NCBI RefSeq assembly: GCF_900070365.1
Contig: NZ_LN850107.1
Location: forward strand, 5,146,001 to 5,210,000
Length of the DNA stretch: 64,000 nucleotides
From: Alloactinosynnema sp. L-07
Lineage (GTDB): Bacteria > Actinomycetota > Actinomycetes > Mycobacteriales > Pseudonocardiaceae
Direction of reading: 5' to 3'
This document shows, piece after piece, positions 10,599 to 19,325 of this stretch. The first letter of the stretch is position 1. The number at the start of each line of letters is the position of its first letter. Below the pieces are notes generated by a model. The model had not been told where the DNA came from. It searched no databases and worked only from the letters and a program-made list of their open reading frames with translations. The position numbers and the translations under genes were made by a program.

Positions 10599-10641
10599 GG
10601 ATTGTTCGACAATCCTACGTTTCAACAAGGGGATTGTTGAA
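10599..10641. promoter_or_regulatory. Two adjacent inverted repeats after the carboxyltransferase gene
   Basis: GGATTGT-TCG-ACAATCC (10599-10615) and TTCAACAA-GGGGA-TTGTTGAA (10621-10641) are perfect inverted repeats in the 76-bp convergent gap. Both contain a GGATTGTT core followed by GA and A. The first resembles GntR/FadR-type operators (ATTGTNNACAAT). Alternatively they are AT-rich terminator hairpins. Confidence 0.45.
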
Positions 10642-10659
10642 CACCCGCTGGGCCGGATC

Positions 10660-10800
10660 TCAGTCCGTCTGCTGACCCGAGTCCAGCAGGGCAACCGCCT
10701 CATCCCACGGGATCGGCGGCTCCGCCTTGGCGAGCACGTCCGCCGCCCGCCTCGACCAATACGCGTCTTCGAGGTCATCGAAAGCGTCGGCTTCGGTCAT
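10660..10800 (-). CDS. 46-aa protein resembling the C-terminal tail of Phd/RelB antitoxins
   Basis: The frame begins MTEADAFDDLEDAYWSRRAA and ends in PPIPWDEAVALL. The pattern (acidic helix with D-x-YW-x-x-RA, then PxPW-[DE]-E) is like the toxin-binding tail of Phd/RelB antitoxins, but there is no DNA-binding half and no toxin gene next to it. Its ATG overlaps the stop of the HAD gene (ATGA), so it is probably translated. Function unknown. Confidence 0.55.
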   Translation of the reverse strand: MTEADAFDDLEDAYWSRRAADVLAKAEPPIPWDEAVALLDSGQQTD

Positions 10801-11495
10801 ACCCAGCGGTCCAGGATCGCGGGCAGGTCCGACAGCCGGTGCAGGACCGCGTCCGGTTCGACCTCCACCGGCAGCTGCTGCTCCACCGGGATCACACTGT
10901 GCGGGATGAACACCGCCCGCATCCCGGCCGCCTTCGCGCCGCTGATGTCGTCGTGGGGGCGGTCGCCGACGTAGACGCAGTCGGCCGGGTCGTCCACGCC
11001 CACCGCTCGCATCGCGGTTTCGAAGGAGACTCGGTGGGGCTTGGTGTACTCCAGGTCGCTGCTCCACACGCACGCGTCGAACAGGTCGCGGACGCCGTCG
11101 CGGATCAGGATCTCCTCGTGCCAGGCCGCGGGCCAGGAGGTCGAGGACAGCACGCCGGTACGCAAGCCTCGGCCCCGAAGCTCGGCCAGCAGCGGCGCGA
11201 CCTCGGGGTCGGTGTACGTGGCCTGGTCCCAATGGGCGCGCAGCGCGACCAGGGCGCGCTCCTCGGCGGGATGACCCGCGTCGGCCATCATCTCCAGCAG
11301 GTGAAACGCGGTGGCGTCGGTGCGGCTGCGGTGCCACGCGGCGTCGTCGGCGGCGCGCAGGACGGCGGCGAGCGCGTCGGCGGCCTCGGGGTCGTCGGCG
11401 TGGACGACGTCGGCGTAGGCCCGCCAGGCGACGTGCATGTCCATAGTCACCCAGGGGGTCAGCGTGCCGCCCCAGTCGAAGATCACCGCGCGCAT
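10797..11495 (-). CDS. HAD-superfamily hydrolase
   Basis: 232 aa. HAD motif I is FDWGGTL (nucleophile Asp; the usual second Asp is Gly), motif II GVLSSTSW, motif III lysine in EYTKPHRVSFETAM and motif IV VYVGDRPHDDISGAKAAG. It belongs to the phosphatase/dehalogenase-like branch with a helical cap; loss of the second Asp argues against a standard phosphatase. It lies directly downstream of tsaE with a 4-nt gap and is coupled to the 46-aa gene. Confidence 0.85.
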   Translation of the reverse strand: MRAVIFDWGGTLTPWVTMDMHVAWRAYADVVHADDPEAADALAAVLRAADDAAWHRSRTDATAFHLLEMMADAGHPAEERALVALRAHWDQATYTDPEVAPLLAELRGRGLRTGVLSSTSWPAAWHEEILIRDGVRDLFDACVWSSDLEYTKPHRVSFETAMRAVGVDDPADCVYVGDRPHDDISGAKAAGMRAVFIPHSVIPVEQQLPVEVEPDAVLHRLSDLPAILDRWV

Positions 11496-11499
11496 GCGT

Positions 11500-11955
11500 T
11501 CACCCTATCCGGCGGCTGGTCCACGTCCCATGGGGTTCCAGGGTGGCCACCCTGGTGTCGTCGGGCCGCCGGTCGAGCCGGATGAGCAGGTGGTCGTCGG
11601 AGAGCCGCTCGGCGGCGCCGTCGCCCCATTCGACCACGACGACCGCCTCGACCAGTTCGGTGTCCAGGTCCAGGTCGTCCAGCTCGGTGAGGTCGCCGCC
11701 GAGCCGGTAGGCGTCGACGTGGACCAGCGGGATGCCGCGGGTGCCCGCCTGGTGCTCGCGGGCGATGATGAACGTCGGGCTGCTGACCCGCCCCTGCACG
11801 CCGAGTCCGGCCGCGATCCCCTTGGCCACCACCGTCTTCCCCGCGCCCAGCGGACCCGCCAGCAGGACCAGGTCACCCGCGTGCAGGGTCGCGCCCAGCC
11901 TGCGGCCGAAGTCGAGGGTGTCCTCGACCGCGGGCAGTTCGATCGTCTCAGCCAC
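11500..11955 (-). CDS. tsaE: tRNA t6A synthesis ATPase TsaE
   Basis: 151 aa. Walker A is GPLGAGKTVVAKGIA, followed by SSPTFIIAREHQ and the VHVDAYRLGG stretch typical of TsaE/YjeE. It drives the TsaB-TsaD cycle. It overlaps the preceding hydrolase gene by 8 nt, and in mycobacteria also lies in the alr-tsaB cluster. Confidence 0.95.
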   Translation of the reverse strand: MAETIELPAVEDTLDFGRRLGATLHAGDLVLLAGPLGAGKTVVAKGIAAGLGVQGRVSSPTFIIAREHQAGTRGIPLVHVDAYRLGGDLTELDDLDLDTELVEAVVVVEWGDGAAERLSDDHLLIRLDRRPDDTRVATLEPHGTWTSRRIG

Positions 11956-13018
11956 GCCGCCACCACTTCTTCCTGGTCTCGGGCCCCGGCACGCACTCGC
12001 GCAGGAACGCCACCAGGTGCTCGTTCACGAACTCGGGTTGCTCCATCATGACCATGTGCCCGGCGCCGCGCGCGCGGACCAGGGTCGCGTCGGGTAACTC
12101 AAGGGCGATCCGCTCGGCGTGCTGGAACGGGGTCATCCAGTCCGCGTCGCCGCTGAGCACGAGCACCGGGCAATGCTTGAGCCCGGCGAGCGCGGCGTAG
12201 CGGTTGTGGCTGCCCAGGGTCTCGATGAAGTCGGCGAGTACGCGCACCGGGGTCACGTCCAGCATCTCCATGAGGAAGTCGACCAGACTCGGGCTCACGC
12301 TGCGCGACCCGAACCCGAGCGTGCGCACGGCCGACCGGGTCAACTGGCCGCCGCTCGCTCGCACCAGCTCGACCAGGCCGGGCTGCCAGTCGGCGAACCG
12401 GCCGAGATAGCGGGTCAGCGGGTTGTACTTCGACAGCAGCGGCCGCGACAGCCCGTGGCGGCCGACCTCGCCCGCCGATGTGCCGATGAGCGCGACCCCG
12501 CTGACCCGTTCGGCGAACAATTCCGGCCGTGACTCAGCCAGCGCCATGATCGCCATGCCGCCCATCGAGTGTCCGATGAGGACGATCGGACCCTCGGGAG
12601 CCACCGCGCGGACGACATCGTCGAGGTCGGCGGCGAGCTGGTCGATCGTGCTCGTTGACTCGTCGGCCAACTCGGAGCGGCCGTGGCTGCGGTGGTCGTA
12701 AAGCACCTGGCGCACCCGGGGGCCGGTCAGTTCGGCCAGGTCACGGCGCTGGAAGTGCCAGCACTTGCGGCTCAGCGCGAACCCGTGCACCAGCACGACG
12801 GTCACCTCTGGGTCGCCGTCGACCGGGTCGACCTCCTCGACCGACAGCGCGACCCCGTCGGCGGCGGCCACGGTGCTGATGCGGTCGGGTTCCAGCCTGC
12901 CCAGCGGCTCGTCGGGGTAGAGCTCCTCTGGCCTGCGCGCCCTGGCGACCCCGGCGACCAGCGCGCCGCCCGCGACCGCCATCCCGACCCCGGCCAACAC
13001 GCGGTTGCGCATGCTCAT
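11948..13018 (-). CDS. Alpha/beta hydrolase with N-terminal membrane segment
   Basis: 356 aa. An N-terminal hydrophobic segment (residues about 7-25) suggests a membrane anchor or signal. The hydrolase core shows the oxyanion motif LVHGFALSRKCWH, nucleophile elbow GHSMGG, acid in SGDADWMTP and catalytic His in GAGHMVMM. The ATG at 13018 overlaps the alr stop (ATGA). A hydrolase at this spot between alr and tsaE is also seen in mycobacteria. Substrate unknown. Confidence 0.87.
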   Translation of the reverse strand: MSMRNRVLAGVGMAVAGGALVAGVARARRPEELYPDEPLGRLEPDRISTVAAADGVALSVEEVDPVDGDPEVTVVLVHGFALSRKCWHFQRRDLAELTGPRVRQVLYDHRSHGRSELADESTSTIDQLAADLDDVVRAVAPEGPIVLIGHSMGGMAIMALAESRPELFAERVSGVALIGTSAGEVGRHGLSRPLLSKYNPLTRYLGRFADWQPGLVELVRASGGQLTRSAVRTLGFGSRSVSPSLVDFLMEMLDVTPVRVLADFIETLGSHNRYAALAGLKHCPVLVLSGDADWMTPFQHAERIALELPDATLVRARGAGHMVMMEQPEFVNEHLVAFLRECVPGPETRKKWWRRG

Positions 13019-14088
13019 CCGACATACCTGCGCACGAGCCTGGGCCGGTACATGCCGGTGACGATCTCGTAGTCGATCGTGCCGAGCGTGTCGGCCCACT
13101 CCCGCGCGGTCGGCTCGCCGCGGTCGCCGGGGCCGAACAGCACGACCTCGTCGCCGACGCGGACCTCGTCGTCACCGCAGTCGACCAGGATCTGGTCCAT
13201 GCAGACGCGCCCGCGCACCGGCCTGCGGATCCCGCCGAGCAGCACGTCGAACCGGCCCGACAGCAGGCGCGGAACACCGTCCGCGTAACCGACCGGGACC
13301 AACGCCAGAGTGGTCGGGCGCTCCGCGGTCCAGGACTGTCCATAGGAGACAGACTTGCCCGCGTCGATCCGCTTGGTGAGCGCGACCGACGAGCGGAAGG
13401 TCATCGCGGGACGGAGGTCTTCCTTGGTGGGCAAGGGATTCAGCCCATACATCGCGATGCCGACGCGAACCATGTCGAAACGCAGGTCCGGCCGGTCCAA
13501 AGTGGCCGCCGAGTTCGCGAGGTGCCGCTTGGGAGTGAGCCCCGCGTCCAGCGCGACCTGATACGCGTCGGCGAAACGCTTGGCCTGGCTGTCGACCGAG
13601 GGATGGCCGGGCTCGTCGGCGCAGGCCAGGTGCGACCACACCGCGTAGACCTCGTTGTCCGACGCCGCCGCCGCTTTCACCAGGTCCGGCCACAGCTCGT
13701 GCGGGCAGCCATTGCGGCAGAGACCGGTATCGATCTTGAGGTGGATCCGCCTGCCGGACAGCCCGCGCAACTGCTCGACTGAGGACACCGCCAGGTCGAC
13801 GTCCGGCGGCACCTCGGCCCCCGGCACGTCCAACCAGGCCAAGATCGGCGCGTCGATCCCGGCCGCCCGCAGGGCCGCCGCCTCAGCCGCCGAACACGAC
13901 CCGAGCCAGGTCGCGCCTGCTTCGAGAGCGGCCCGCGCCACCTCGACCGCGCCATGGCCGTAGCCGTCGGCCTTGACCACCGCCATCGTCTCGGCGTCCC
14001 CGGCGCGGGCGGCCAGCAGCGCGACATTGTGCCGCACCGCACCAAGATCGACGGTGACCTCGGCCCGCGGGGGCGTCTGAGCAGCCAT
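13015..14088 (-). CDS. alr: Alanine racemase
   Basis: 357 aa. The PLP lysine sits in AVVKADGYGHG, the catalytic tyrosine region is AMYGLNP and the C-terminal domain contains GRVCMDQILVDCGD. It makes D-alanine for peptidoglycan. The start at ATG 14088 (MAAQTPPRAEV) fits the family. A GTG at 14106 in the same frame has a more G-rich upstream sequence and cannot be excluded. The gene is followed immediately by the hydrolase through a 4-nt overlap. Confidence 0.94.
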   Translation of the reverse strand: MAAQTPPRAEVTVDLGAVRHNVALLAARAGDAETMAVVKADGYGHGAVEVARAALEAGATWLGSCSAAEAAALRAAGIDAPILAWLDVPGAEVPPDVDLAVSSVEQLRGLSGRRIHLKIDTGLCRNGCPHELWPDLVKAAAASDNEVYAVWSHLACADEPGHPSVDSQAKRFADAYQVALDAGLTPKRHLANSAATLDRPDLRFDMVRVGIAMYGLNPLPTKEDLRPAMTFRSSVALTKRIDAGKSVSYGQSWTAERPTTLALVPVGYADGVPRLLSGRFDVLLGGIRRPVRGRVCMDQILVDCGDDEVRVGDEVVLFGPGDRGEPTAREWADTLGTIDYEIVTGMYRPRLVRRYVG

Positions 14089-14199
14089 AAGGAAATCGTG
14101 GCACACCCCCGCGCAGCCCCCACCCTCCCGGGGGGACGCCAGGGCTCCGGCAAAGTCGATCACCCTGGATGCGGGGCGGGCGCAACCCTTGTTGATCAT

Positions 14200-14471
14200 G
14201 TGGGTGTTGAGTTCCCATGATCGCGGTGTCGGGCCTGTGGCGTCATCCTGGCTGATTCCGGCCGGGTTGGACCGGTGGGGGTTGATCAGCGCCGATGAGG
14301 TCGCCGACCTGCGTGTGTGTTCCTGGAGCGGGTACCGGATCCGCGCGGCGGCAGGGTGTGCGGCATCCGTTGGTGGCGATTCCGGTGCTCGTGGCGGCGG
14401 CAGTGGCCGCGGGTGCCCGGTCGTTCACGGCGATCGAAGAATGGGCGACCTACGCGCCGCAGCGGTGCTGA
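14200..14471 (+). pseudogene. Relic of an ISAs1-family transposase N-terminus
   Basis: Three frames read in sequence give an ISAs1-type N-terminus: LDRWGLISADEVADLR, then VFLERVPDPRGG (from 14317), then RHPLVAIPVLVAAAVAAGAR followed by SFTAIEEWA (from 14361). The frames do not join, so there are at least two frameshifts, and the catalytic region is missing. No terminal inverted repeats were found. The relic fills most of the 506-bp gap 14089-14594. Confidence 0.6.
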
Positions 14472-14573
14472 ACAGCACAAACGACACCGCCGCAGCCCCC
14501 ACCCGTCCCGGGGGGACAGCCCTTGGCCAGTCTATCGCGATGGGGTGGCAATTGATCTTGAGAATGGCTGTCC

Positions 14574-14593
14574 TGTGGATGAAATGTGGATAA
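14574..14593. other. Pair of DnaA-box-like sequences
   Basis: TGTGGATGA (14574-14582) and TGTGGATAA (14585-14593) lie 11 bp apart in the same orientation. The second is a perfect complement of TTATCCACA. They end just before the nnr stop codon. A pair alone is not an origin. Confidence 0.35.
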
Positions 14594-14594
14594 C

Positions 14595-16019
14595 TCAGCG
14601 CCCGAGTGCGGCCCTGATGGCTTCCGGCAACGCCGTGACGATCGAGGACGCGGGCGTCGGAGCCCCCGCCGCCGCGAGTTCGGCCGCGCGGACATGTACC
14701 CACGCCGCGCAGGCCGCCCCGAGTGCGGGGTCGAGGCCTGCGGCGAGAAGGGCGCCGATCAAGCCGGCCAGCACGTCCCCCGATCCCGCCGTTGCCAGCC
14801 AATGTGTCCGCGCCGAGTTGACCAACACCCGACCGTCCGGTGCCGCGATGACCGTCGCGTGACCCTTGAGCAGCACGGTCACGTCCAACCGGGCCGCCAA
14901 AGCGCGCGCGGCGGCGACTCGGTCCGCGCCAAGTTCGATGCCAAGGGGCGAGGCCAGGCGAACGAACTCGCGGTCGTGCGGGGTCAGCAGCACCGGAGCG
15001 TCCGGGTCGCGTGCGTCCCAGAGGTCCGGGTGCTGGGCGAGCAGGGTGATGCCGTCGGCGTCCACACAGGTCGGGACGCCCGCGGCGAGCACCGACGAGA
15101 CGACGTCACGCGACGCCTTCACCGTGCCGAGGCCGGGGCCGACGACCCAGGCCTGCACGCGTCCCGCGTCGGTGACCGAGCCGGTGGCGACGACCTCGGG
15201 CCAGCGCTGGCGCACCTCGTCGGCGGCGGGGCCCGCGTACCGGGTCAGGCCGGAGGTGGCCTGGACGGCCGCGCCGATCGTGAGGACCGCGGCGCCGGGG
15301 TAGGTGGCCGATCCGGCGGCGACCCCGACGACGCCCTGGGTGAACTTGTCGTCGGCGGGACCGGGCACCGGCCAGGCGTCCGCGACGTCGGCGCGGTCGA
15401 GGACCGAGAAGTCCGGGTCGGCAAGATCGAGTCCGAGATCGACGAAGTGCACCGTGCCGCAGCGCGGGCTCAGGAAGTGCACCGGCTTCAATGCCCCGAA
15501 CGTGACCGTGACCGCGGCGGTGACCGCGGGACCGTCGGCCGCCCCGGTGTCCGGGTCGACCCCGCTGGGCAGGTCGACGGCCACGATCGGCGCGCGCACC
15601 CGTGTGACCAGAGCTGCGGCTTCCGCCCGCAGCGGGCCCCGGGCGGACAGGCCGACGATCCCGTCGATCACCACGTCCGCCCGGTCGAGATCCGCCGCGG
15701 TACCGACTCGGCCGCCCGCGCGGCGCAGCGCCGCCAAGCCCTCCGCGTGGACGCGGTCCGGCGAAAGCAGCACCGCCGTCACCCCGACGGACCGTTTGCG
15801 CAGGAAAGCCCCGGCCCACAGCGCGTCGCCGCCGTTGTCACCGGAGCCGACCAGGAGCACGGCGTGGCGACCAGCGATGCCACCGGACGCGGCCAGCAGC
15901 CGGGCGGTGTGCAGCGCGACGCCGTGGGCGGCCCGACGCATGAGGGCGCCGGGAGGTGTCCGGGCGAGGACTAGTGCCTCGGCCGCCCGGACCCGGTCGG
16001 TGCGCCAGACGCCGCGCAT
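14595..16019 (-). CDS. nnr: Bifunctional NAD(P)H-hydrate epimerase/dehydratase
   Basis: 474 aa metabolite-repair enzyme. The N-terminal epimerase (about 1-215) carries VGSGDNGGDALWAG and AVDLPSGVDPDTG. The C-terminal ADP-dependent dehydratase (about 220-474) carries LLTPHDREFVRL, LKGHATVIAAPDG and ATAGSGDVLAGLIGALL. It repairs hydrated NADH/NADPH. It follows glmS by 3 nt, as in other actinobacteria. Confidence 0.95.
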   Translation of the reverse strand: MRGVWRTDRVRAAEALVLARTPPGALMRRAAHGVALHTARLLAASGGIAGRHAVLLVGSGDNGGDALWAGAFLRKRSVGVTAVLLSPDRVHAEGLAALRRAGGRVGTAADLDRADVVIDGIVGLSARGPLRAEAAALVTRVRAPIVAVDLPSGVDPDTGAADGPAVTAAVTVTFGALKPVHFLSPRCGTVHFVDLGLDLADPDFSVLDRADVADAWPVPGPADDKFTQGVVGVAAGSATYPGAAVLTIGAAVQATSGLTRYAGPAADEVRQRWPEVVATGSVTDAGRVQAWVVGPGLGTVKASRDVVSSVLAAGVPTCVDADGITLLAQHPDLWDARDPDAPVLLTPHDREFVRLASPLGIELGADRVAAARALAARLDVTVLLKGHATVIAAPDGRVLVNSARTHWLATAGSGDVLAGLIGALLAAGLDPALGAACAAWVHVRAAELAAAGAPTPASSIVTALPEAIRAALGR

Positions 16020-16022
16020 CGG

Positions 16023-17882
16023 CTATTCGACCGTGACGGACTTCGCCAGGTTGCGCGGCTTGTCCACGTCGTACCCGCGTGAGCGGGCGATCTCGGCGGC
16101 GAGCACCTGCAGCGGCACGGTCGAGACCAGCGGCTGCAGCAGCGTCGGCACGGCGGGCACCTCGATCAGCGAGTCGGCGAACGGCCGGACCGTCTCGTCG
16201 CCCTCCTCGGCGATGACGATCGTGCGCGCGCCGCGGGCCTGGATCTCGCTGATGTTGGACACCAGCTTGGAGTGCAGCACCGCCCGGCCCTTCGGCGACG
16301 GCATGACCACCACCACCGGCAGGCCCTCCTCGATCAGCGCGATCGGGCCGTGCTTGAGCTCACCGGCGGCGAAGCCCTCGGCGTGCATGTAGGCCAGTTC
16401 CTTGAGCTTCAAAGCACCCTCAAGGGCCACCGGGTAGCCGACGTGGCGGCCGAGGAACAGCACCGCCTTCGACTCGGAGAGCTCCTGACCGAGCGCCCGG
16501 ACCTGCGCGGTGGTGCCGAGGACCTGGCGCACGGCCTCGGGCATCGCCTCAAGTTCGTGGAACTCGCGGGCGATCTCGTCGGCGTACTTGGTGCCGCGCG
16601 CCTGCGCGAGGGCCAGGCCGACCAGGTAGTTCGCCGCGATCTGGGCAAGGAACGCCTTGGTCGACGCGACGCCGATCTCCGGGCCCGCGTGGGTGTAGAG
16701 GACCGCGTCGGACTCGCGCGGGATCTGCGCGCCGTTGGTGTTGCACACCGCCAGCACGCGGGCCTTCTGCTCGCGCGCGTGCCGCACGGCTTCGAGGGTG
16801 TCGGCCGTCTCGCCGGACTGCGAGACCGCGACGACCAGGGTGTCGCGGTCGAGCACAGGGTCGCGGTAGCGGAATTCGGACGCCAGCTCGACCTCGACGG
16901 GCAGCCGGGTCCAGTGCTCGATGGCGTACTTGGCGACAAGGCCGGAGTGATAGGCCGAGCCGCACGCCACGACGAAGACCTTGTCGATGTCGCGCAGGTC
17001 CTGGTCGGCCAGGCGCTGCTCGTCGAGCACGATGCGGCCGTCGACGAAGTGCCCGCGCAGCGTGTTCGCCAGCGCCTCGGGCTGCTCCTCGATCTCCTTG
17101 AGCATGAAGTACTCGTGGCCGCCCTTCTCGGCGGCCGACAGGTCCCAGTCGACGGTGAACGGCTTGGCGGGCGCGGGCTCGCCGTGGAAGTCGACGACCT
17201 CATAGCCGTCGCGGGTGATGATGACCACCTGGTCCTGACCGAGCTCGACGGCCTCGCGGGTGTGCTCGATGAACGCCGCGACATCGGAGGCGACGAACGT
17301 CTCACCCTCGCCGATCCCGACCACCAGCGGCGAAGACCGGCGCGCGGCGACGATCAGGTCCGGCTGGTCGACATGGCTCACGACCAGCGTGAACGCGCCT
17401 TCCAGCCGCCTGCACACGGCCCGGACGCTGGCGGGCAGGTCGCCCGCGGTCTCGCCGTCGGCGTAGGCGAGGGCGACCAGGTGGGCCGCGGTCTCGGAGT
17501 CGGTGTCGCTGGCGAACTCGATGCCCGCGGACTCGAGTTCGCTGCGCAGCGCGACGAAGTTCTCGATGATCCCGTTGTGCACCACCGCGACCCGGCCGGT
17601 GGTGTCCCGGTGCGGGTGCGAGTTGCGGTCGACCGGGGCGCCGTGCGTGGCCCACCGGGTGTGGCCCATGCCCGCGGTGCCCGCGAAGCCCTCCCGGCCC
17701 ACCTCGTCGAGCCGGGCCTCCAGATTGGCCAGCCTGCCCGCCTTACGCTCGACAGCCAGCGCGTCGCCGGTCAGGACCGCGACGCCCGCCGAGTCGTATC
17801 CGCGGTACTCCAGCCTGCGCAGTCCGTCCAGCACGACGTCCAGCGCTTGGCGATGACCCACATATCCCACGATTCCGCACAC
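16023..17882 (-). CDS. glmS: Glutamine-fructose-6-phosphate aminotransferase (isomerizing)
   Basis: 619 aa. The start is GTG 17882, so that the catalytic cysteine is residue 2 (VCGIVGYVG) and becomes N-terminal after processing. The glutaminase half includes RRLEYRGYDSAGVA and HTRWATHG. Two SIS domains follow (ACGSAYHSG, SQSGETADTLEA) and it ends KPRNLAKSVTVE, the invariant GlmS C-terminus. It makes glucosamine-6-phosphate, the substrate of GlmM encoded downstream in the window. Confidence 0.97.
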   Translation of the reverse strand: MCGIVGYVGHRQALDVVLDGLRRLEYRGYDSAGVAVLTGDALAVERKAGRLANLEARLDEVGREGFAGTAGMGHTRWATHGAPVDRNSHPHRDTTGRVAVVHNGIIENFVALRSELESAGIEFASDTDSETAAHLVALAYADGETAGDLPASVRAVCRRLEGAFTLVVSHVDQPDLIVAARRSSPLVVGIGEGETFVASDVAAFIEHTREAVELGQDQVVIITRDGYEVVDFHGEPAPAKPFTVDWDLSAAEKGGHEYFMLKEIEEQPEALANTLRGHFVDGRIVLDEQRLADQDLRDIDKVFVVACGSAYHSGLVAKYAIEHWTRLPVEVELASEFRYRDPVLDRDTLVVAVSQSGETADTLEAVRHAREQKARVLAVCNTNGAQIPRESDAVLYTHAGPEIGVASTKAFLAQIAANYLVGLALAQARGTKYADEIAREFHELEAMPEAVRQVLGTTAQVRALGQELSESKAVLFLGRHVGYPVALEGALKLKELAYMHAEGFAAGELKHGPIALIEEGLPVVVVMPSPKGRAVLHSKLVSNISEIQARGARTIVIAEEGDETVRPFADSLIEVPAVPTLLQPLVSTVPLQVLAAEIARSRGYDVDKPRNLAKSVTVE

Positions 17883-17942
17883 GCGCACCAGGGTAACCAG
17901 CGCCGCCACACCCGGGACCCCGGCCACCGATAGGCTTCGCGC

Positions 17943-18773
17943 ATGGCACGCAAGGCCAAGCACCTGTTCGACGAGCTGTCCCGCCCCGGACCCAACGAGG
18001 TTCTGCGCGGTGACCTCGCGCTCATCGGGATGCCCGGGCTGGTGTTCACGCCGAAGTCCGGCCTGGGCCTGCCCGCGGTGGCCTTCGGACACGGCTGGCT
18101 GCAGCCGCCCGTCCGCTATCGCGGCCTGTTCCGGCACCTGGCGTCGTGGGGCATCGTCGTCACCGCGCCCGGCACCCACACCGGCCCGTTGGGCTCACAC
18201 CGGCTGCTCGCCGCCGACCTGCGTACCGCGCTCGACGTCGCGGCGGGCGTCCGGCTGGGCGACGGGGATATCAGCGTCGACCCCGACCGGCTGGCGCTCG
18301 CGGGCCACTCGACCGGTGGCGGCAGCGCCGTGCTGGCCGCAGCCGAGGACAACCGGGTCCGCGCGGTGGCCACGCTCGCCGCGTCGCAGACCAAGCCGTT
18401 CGCCACCGAGGCGGCCCGGTCCTGCGGGATGCCGGGCCTGCACCTGGCCGCGGGCGTCGACCGGGTCGCGCCTGCCGTGGCCAACGCGGAGCTGATCGCT
18501 AAGTCCTGGGGTGGCCCGGTGCAGCTGCGCACCCTGCCCAAGGCCAGCCACCTCGGGTTCACCGAGGGCAGGCACTGGAGCGCGCTGCTGGTCGACGGCA
18601 AGGCTGAACACAGCACCCAGCGCGTCGCGCGGGCCCTGCTGACCGCGTTCTTCCTCGTGCACCTGACCGGCGACGCCGACTACCTGCCACTGCTCGAACA
18701 GGACGTCAAAGGCGCTGAGATCACCTACGACGGCGATGACGAACTGGTCGGCGAGCGGGCTACGACGGCTTGA
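17943..18773 (+). CDS. Alpha/beta hydrolase (chlorophyllase/dienelactone-hydrolase-like)
   Basis: 276 aa without a signal peptide. The core shows FGHGWLQPP (oxyanion), GHSTGGGSAVLA (nucleophile elbow) and a late His in KASHLGF. It is divergent from glmS across 60 bp and overlaps the end of the gene at 18760 on the other strand by 14 nt. The substrate is unknown. Confidence 0.8.
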   Translation: MARKAKHLFDELSRPGPNEVLRGDLALIGMPGLVFTPKSGLGLPAVAFGHGWLQPPVRYRGLFRHLASWGIVVTAPGTHTGPLGSHRLLAADLRTALDVAAGVRLGDGDISVDPDRLALAGHSTGGGSAVLAAAEDNRVRAVATLAASQTKPFATEAARSCGMPGLHLAAGVDRVAPAVANAELIAKSWGGPVQLRTLPKASHLGFTEGRHWSALLVDGKAEHSTQRVARALLTAFFLVHLTGDADYLPLLEQDVKGAEITYDGDDELVGERATTA

Positions 18774-19314
18774 TCCAACTGTGGCCTGACCAGTCGTCGT
18801 CCTCGGGTTCGGCTGCGGCTGCGGCGGCGCGGCGTTGGGCGCGGGTCGGCGCCGGGCGGGGTGCGGGGGCCGAGCCAGGGGCGGCCTCGTCCTCCTCGAT
18901 CCCGAACGACAGGTACTTCGCCGCACTGGGCGCGGGAGCGGGCGGCTCGACCGGCGCGGGCGGGGCCGCGGGCGGCACGAAACCGCCGCTGACCGGGACG
19001 GGTGGCGCGGGCCGGTAACCGGGTTCGTCGTCCTCGTTGGTGAAGCTCAGCGTGGTCGGCTTAGCCGGTGCCGACCATCCCGGCGGCGGCTGGGTCTCTT
19101 CCTTCGCCTGCTCACGCGTGGCCGCGAGGCTGCGCTCGCCCGCCGCTGTGGCCTCGGCGAACTGCTCCTGCTGCTCGGCCGACCGCTCGGCGACCGAGCC
19201 GTCGATCTCGCCCGCCAGCTCGACGCGGTCCTCAAGTTCCTGAATGCCCTGCGCCGCGGCTTCCTCGATCTTGCGGAGCGTGGCGCCCTCGTCGATCTCG
19301 TCCATCAAGTACAC
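18760..19314 (-). CDS. Coiled-coil/proline-rich protein with acidic DDDWSGHSW tail, ESX-linked
   Basis: 184 aa from GTG 19314, which has AAGGGGC 6-7 nt upstream; ATG 19305 is an alternative. The N-terminal half is a charged coiled coil rich in Glu/Ala, the middle is proline-rich, and it ends EPEDDDWSGHSWIKPS. The 110-aa protein at 26134 inside the ESX locus has a similar plan and a similar end (DDDDEDFSERSIMFRG). It follows the large ESX-like gene by 11 nt. The family is not recognised; a T7SS-associated or DNA/chaperone-binding role is inference. Confidence 0.6.
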   Translation of the reverse strand: MYLMDEIDEGATLRKIEEAAAQGIQELEDRVELAGEIDGSVAERSAEQQEQFAEATAAGERSLAATREQAKEETQPPPGWSAPAKPTTLSFTNEDDEPGYRPAPPVPVSGGFVPPAAPPAPVEPPAPAPSAAKYLSFGIEEDEAAPGSAPAPRPAPTRAQRRAAAAAAEPEDDDWSGHSWIKPS

Positions 19315-19325
19315 AGCCGAGCCCC

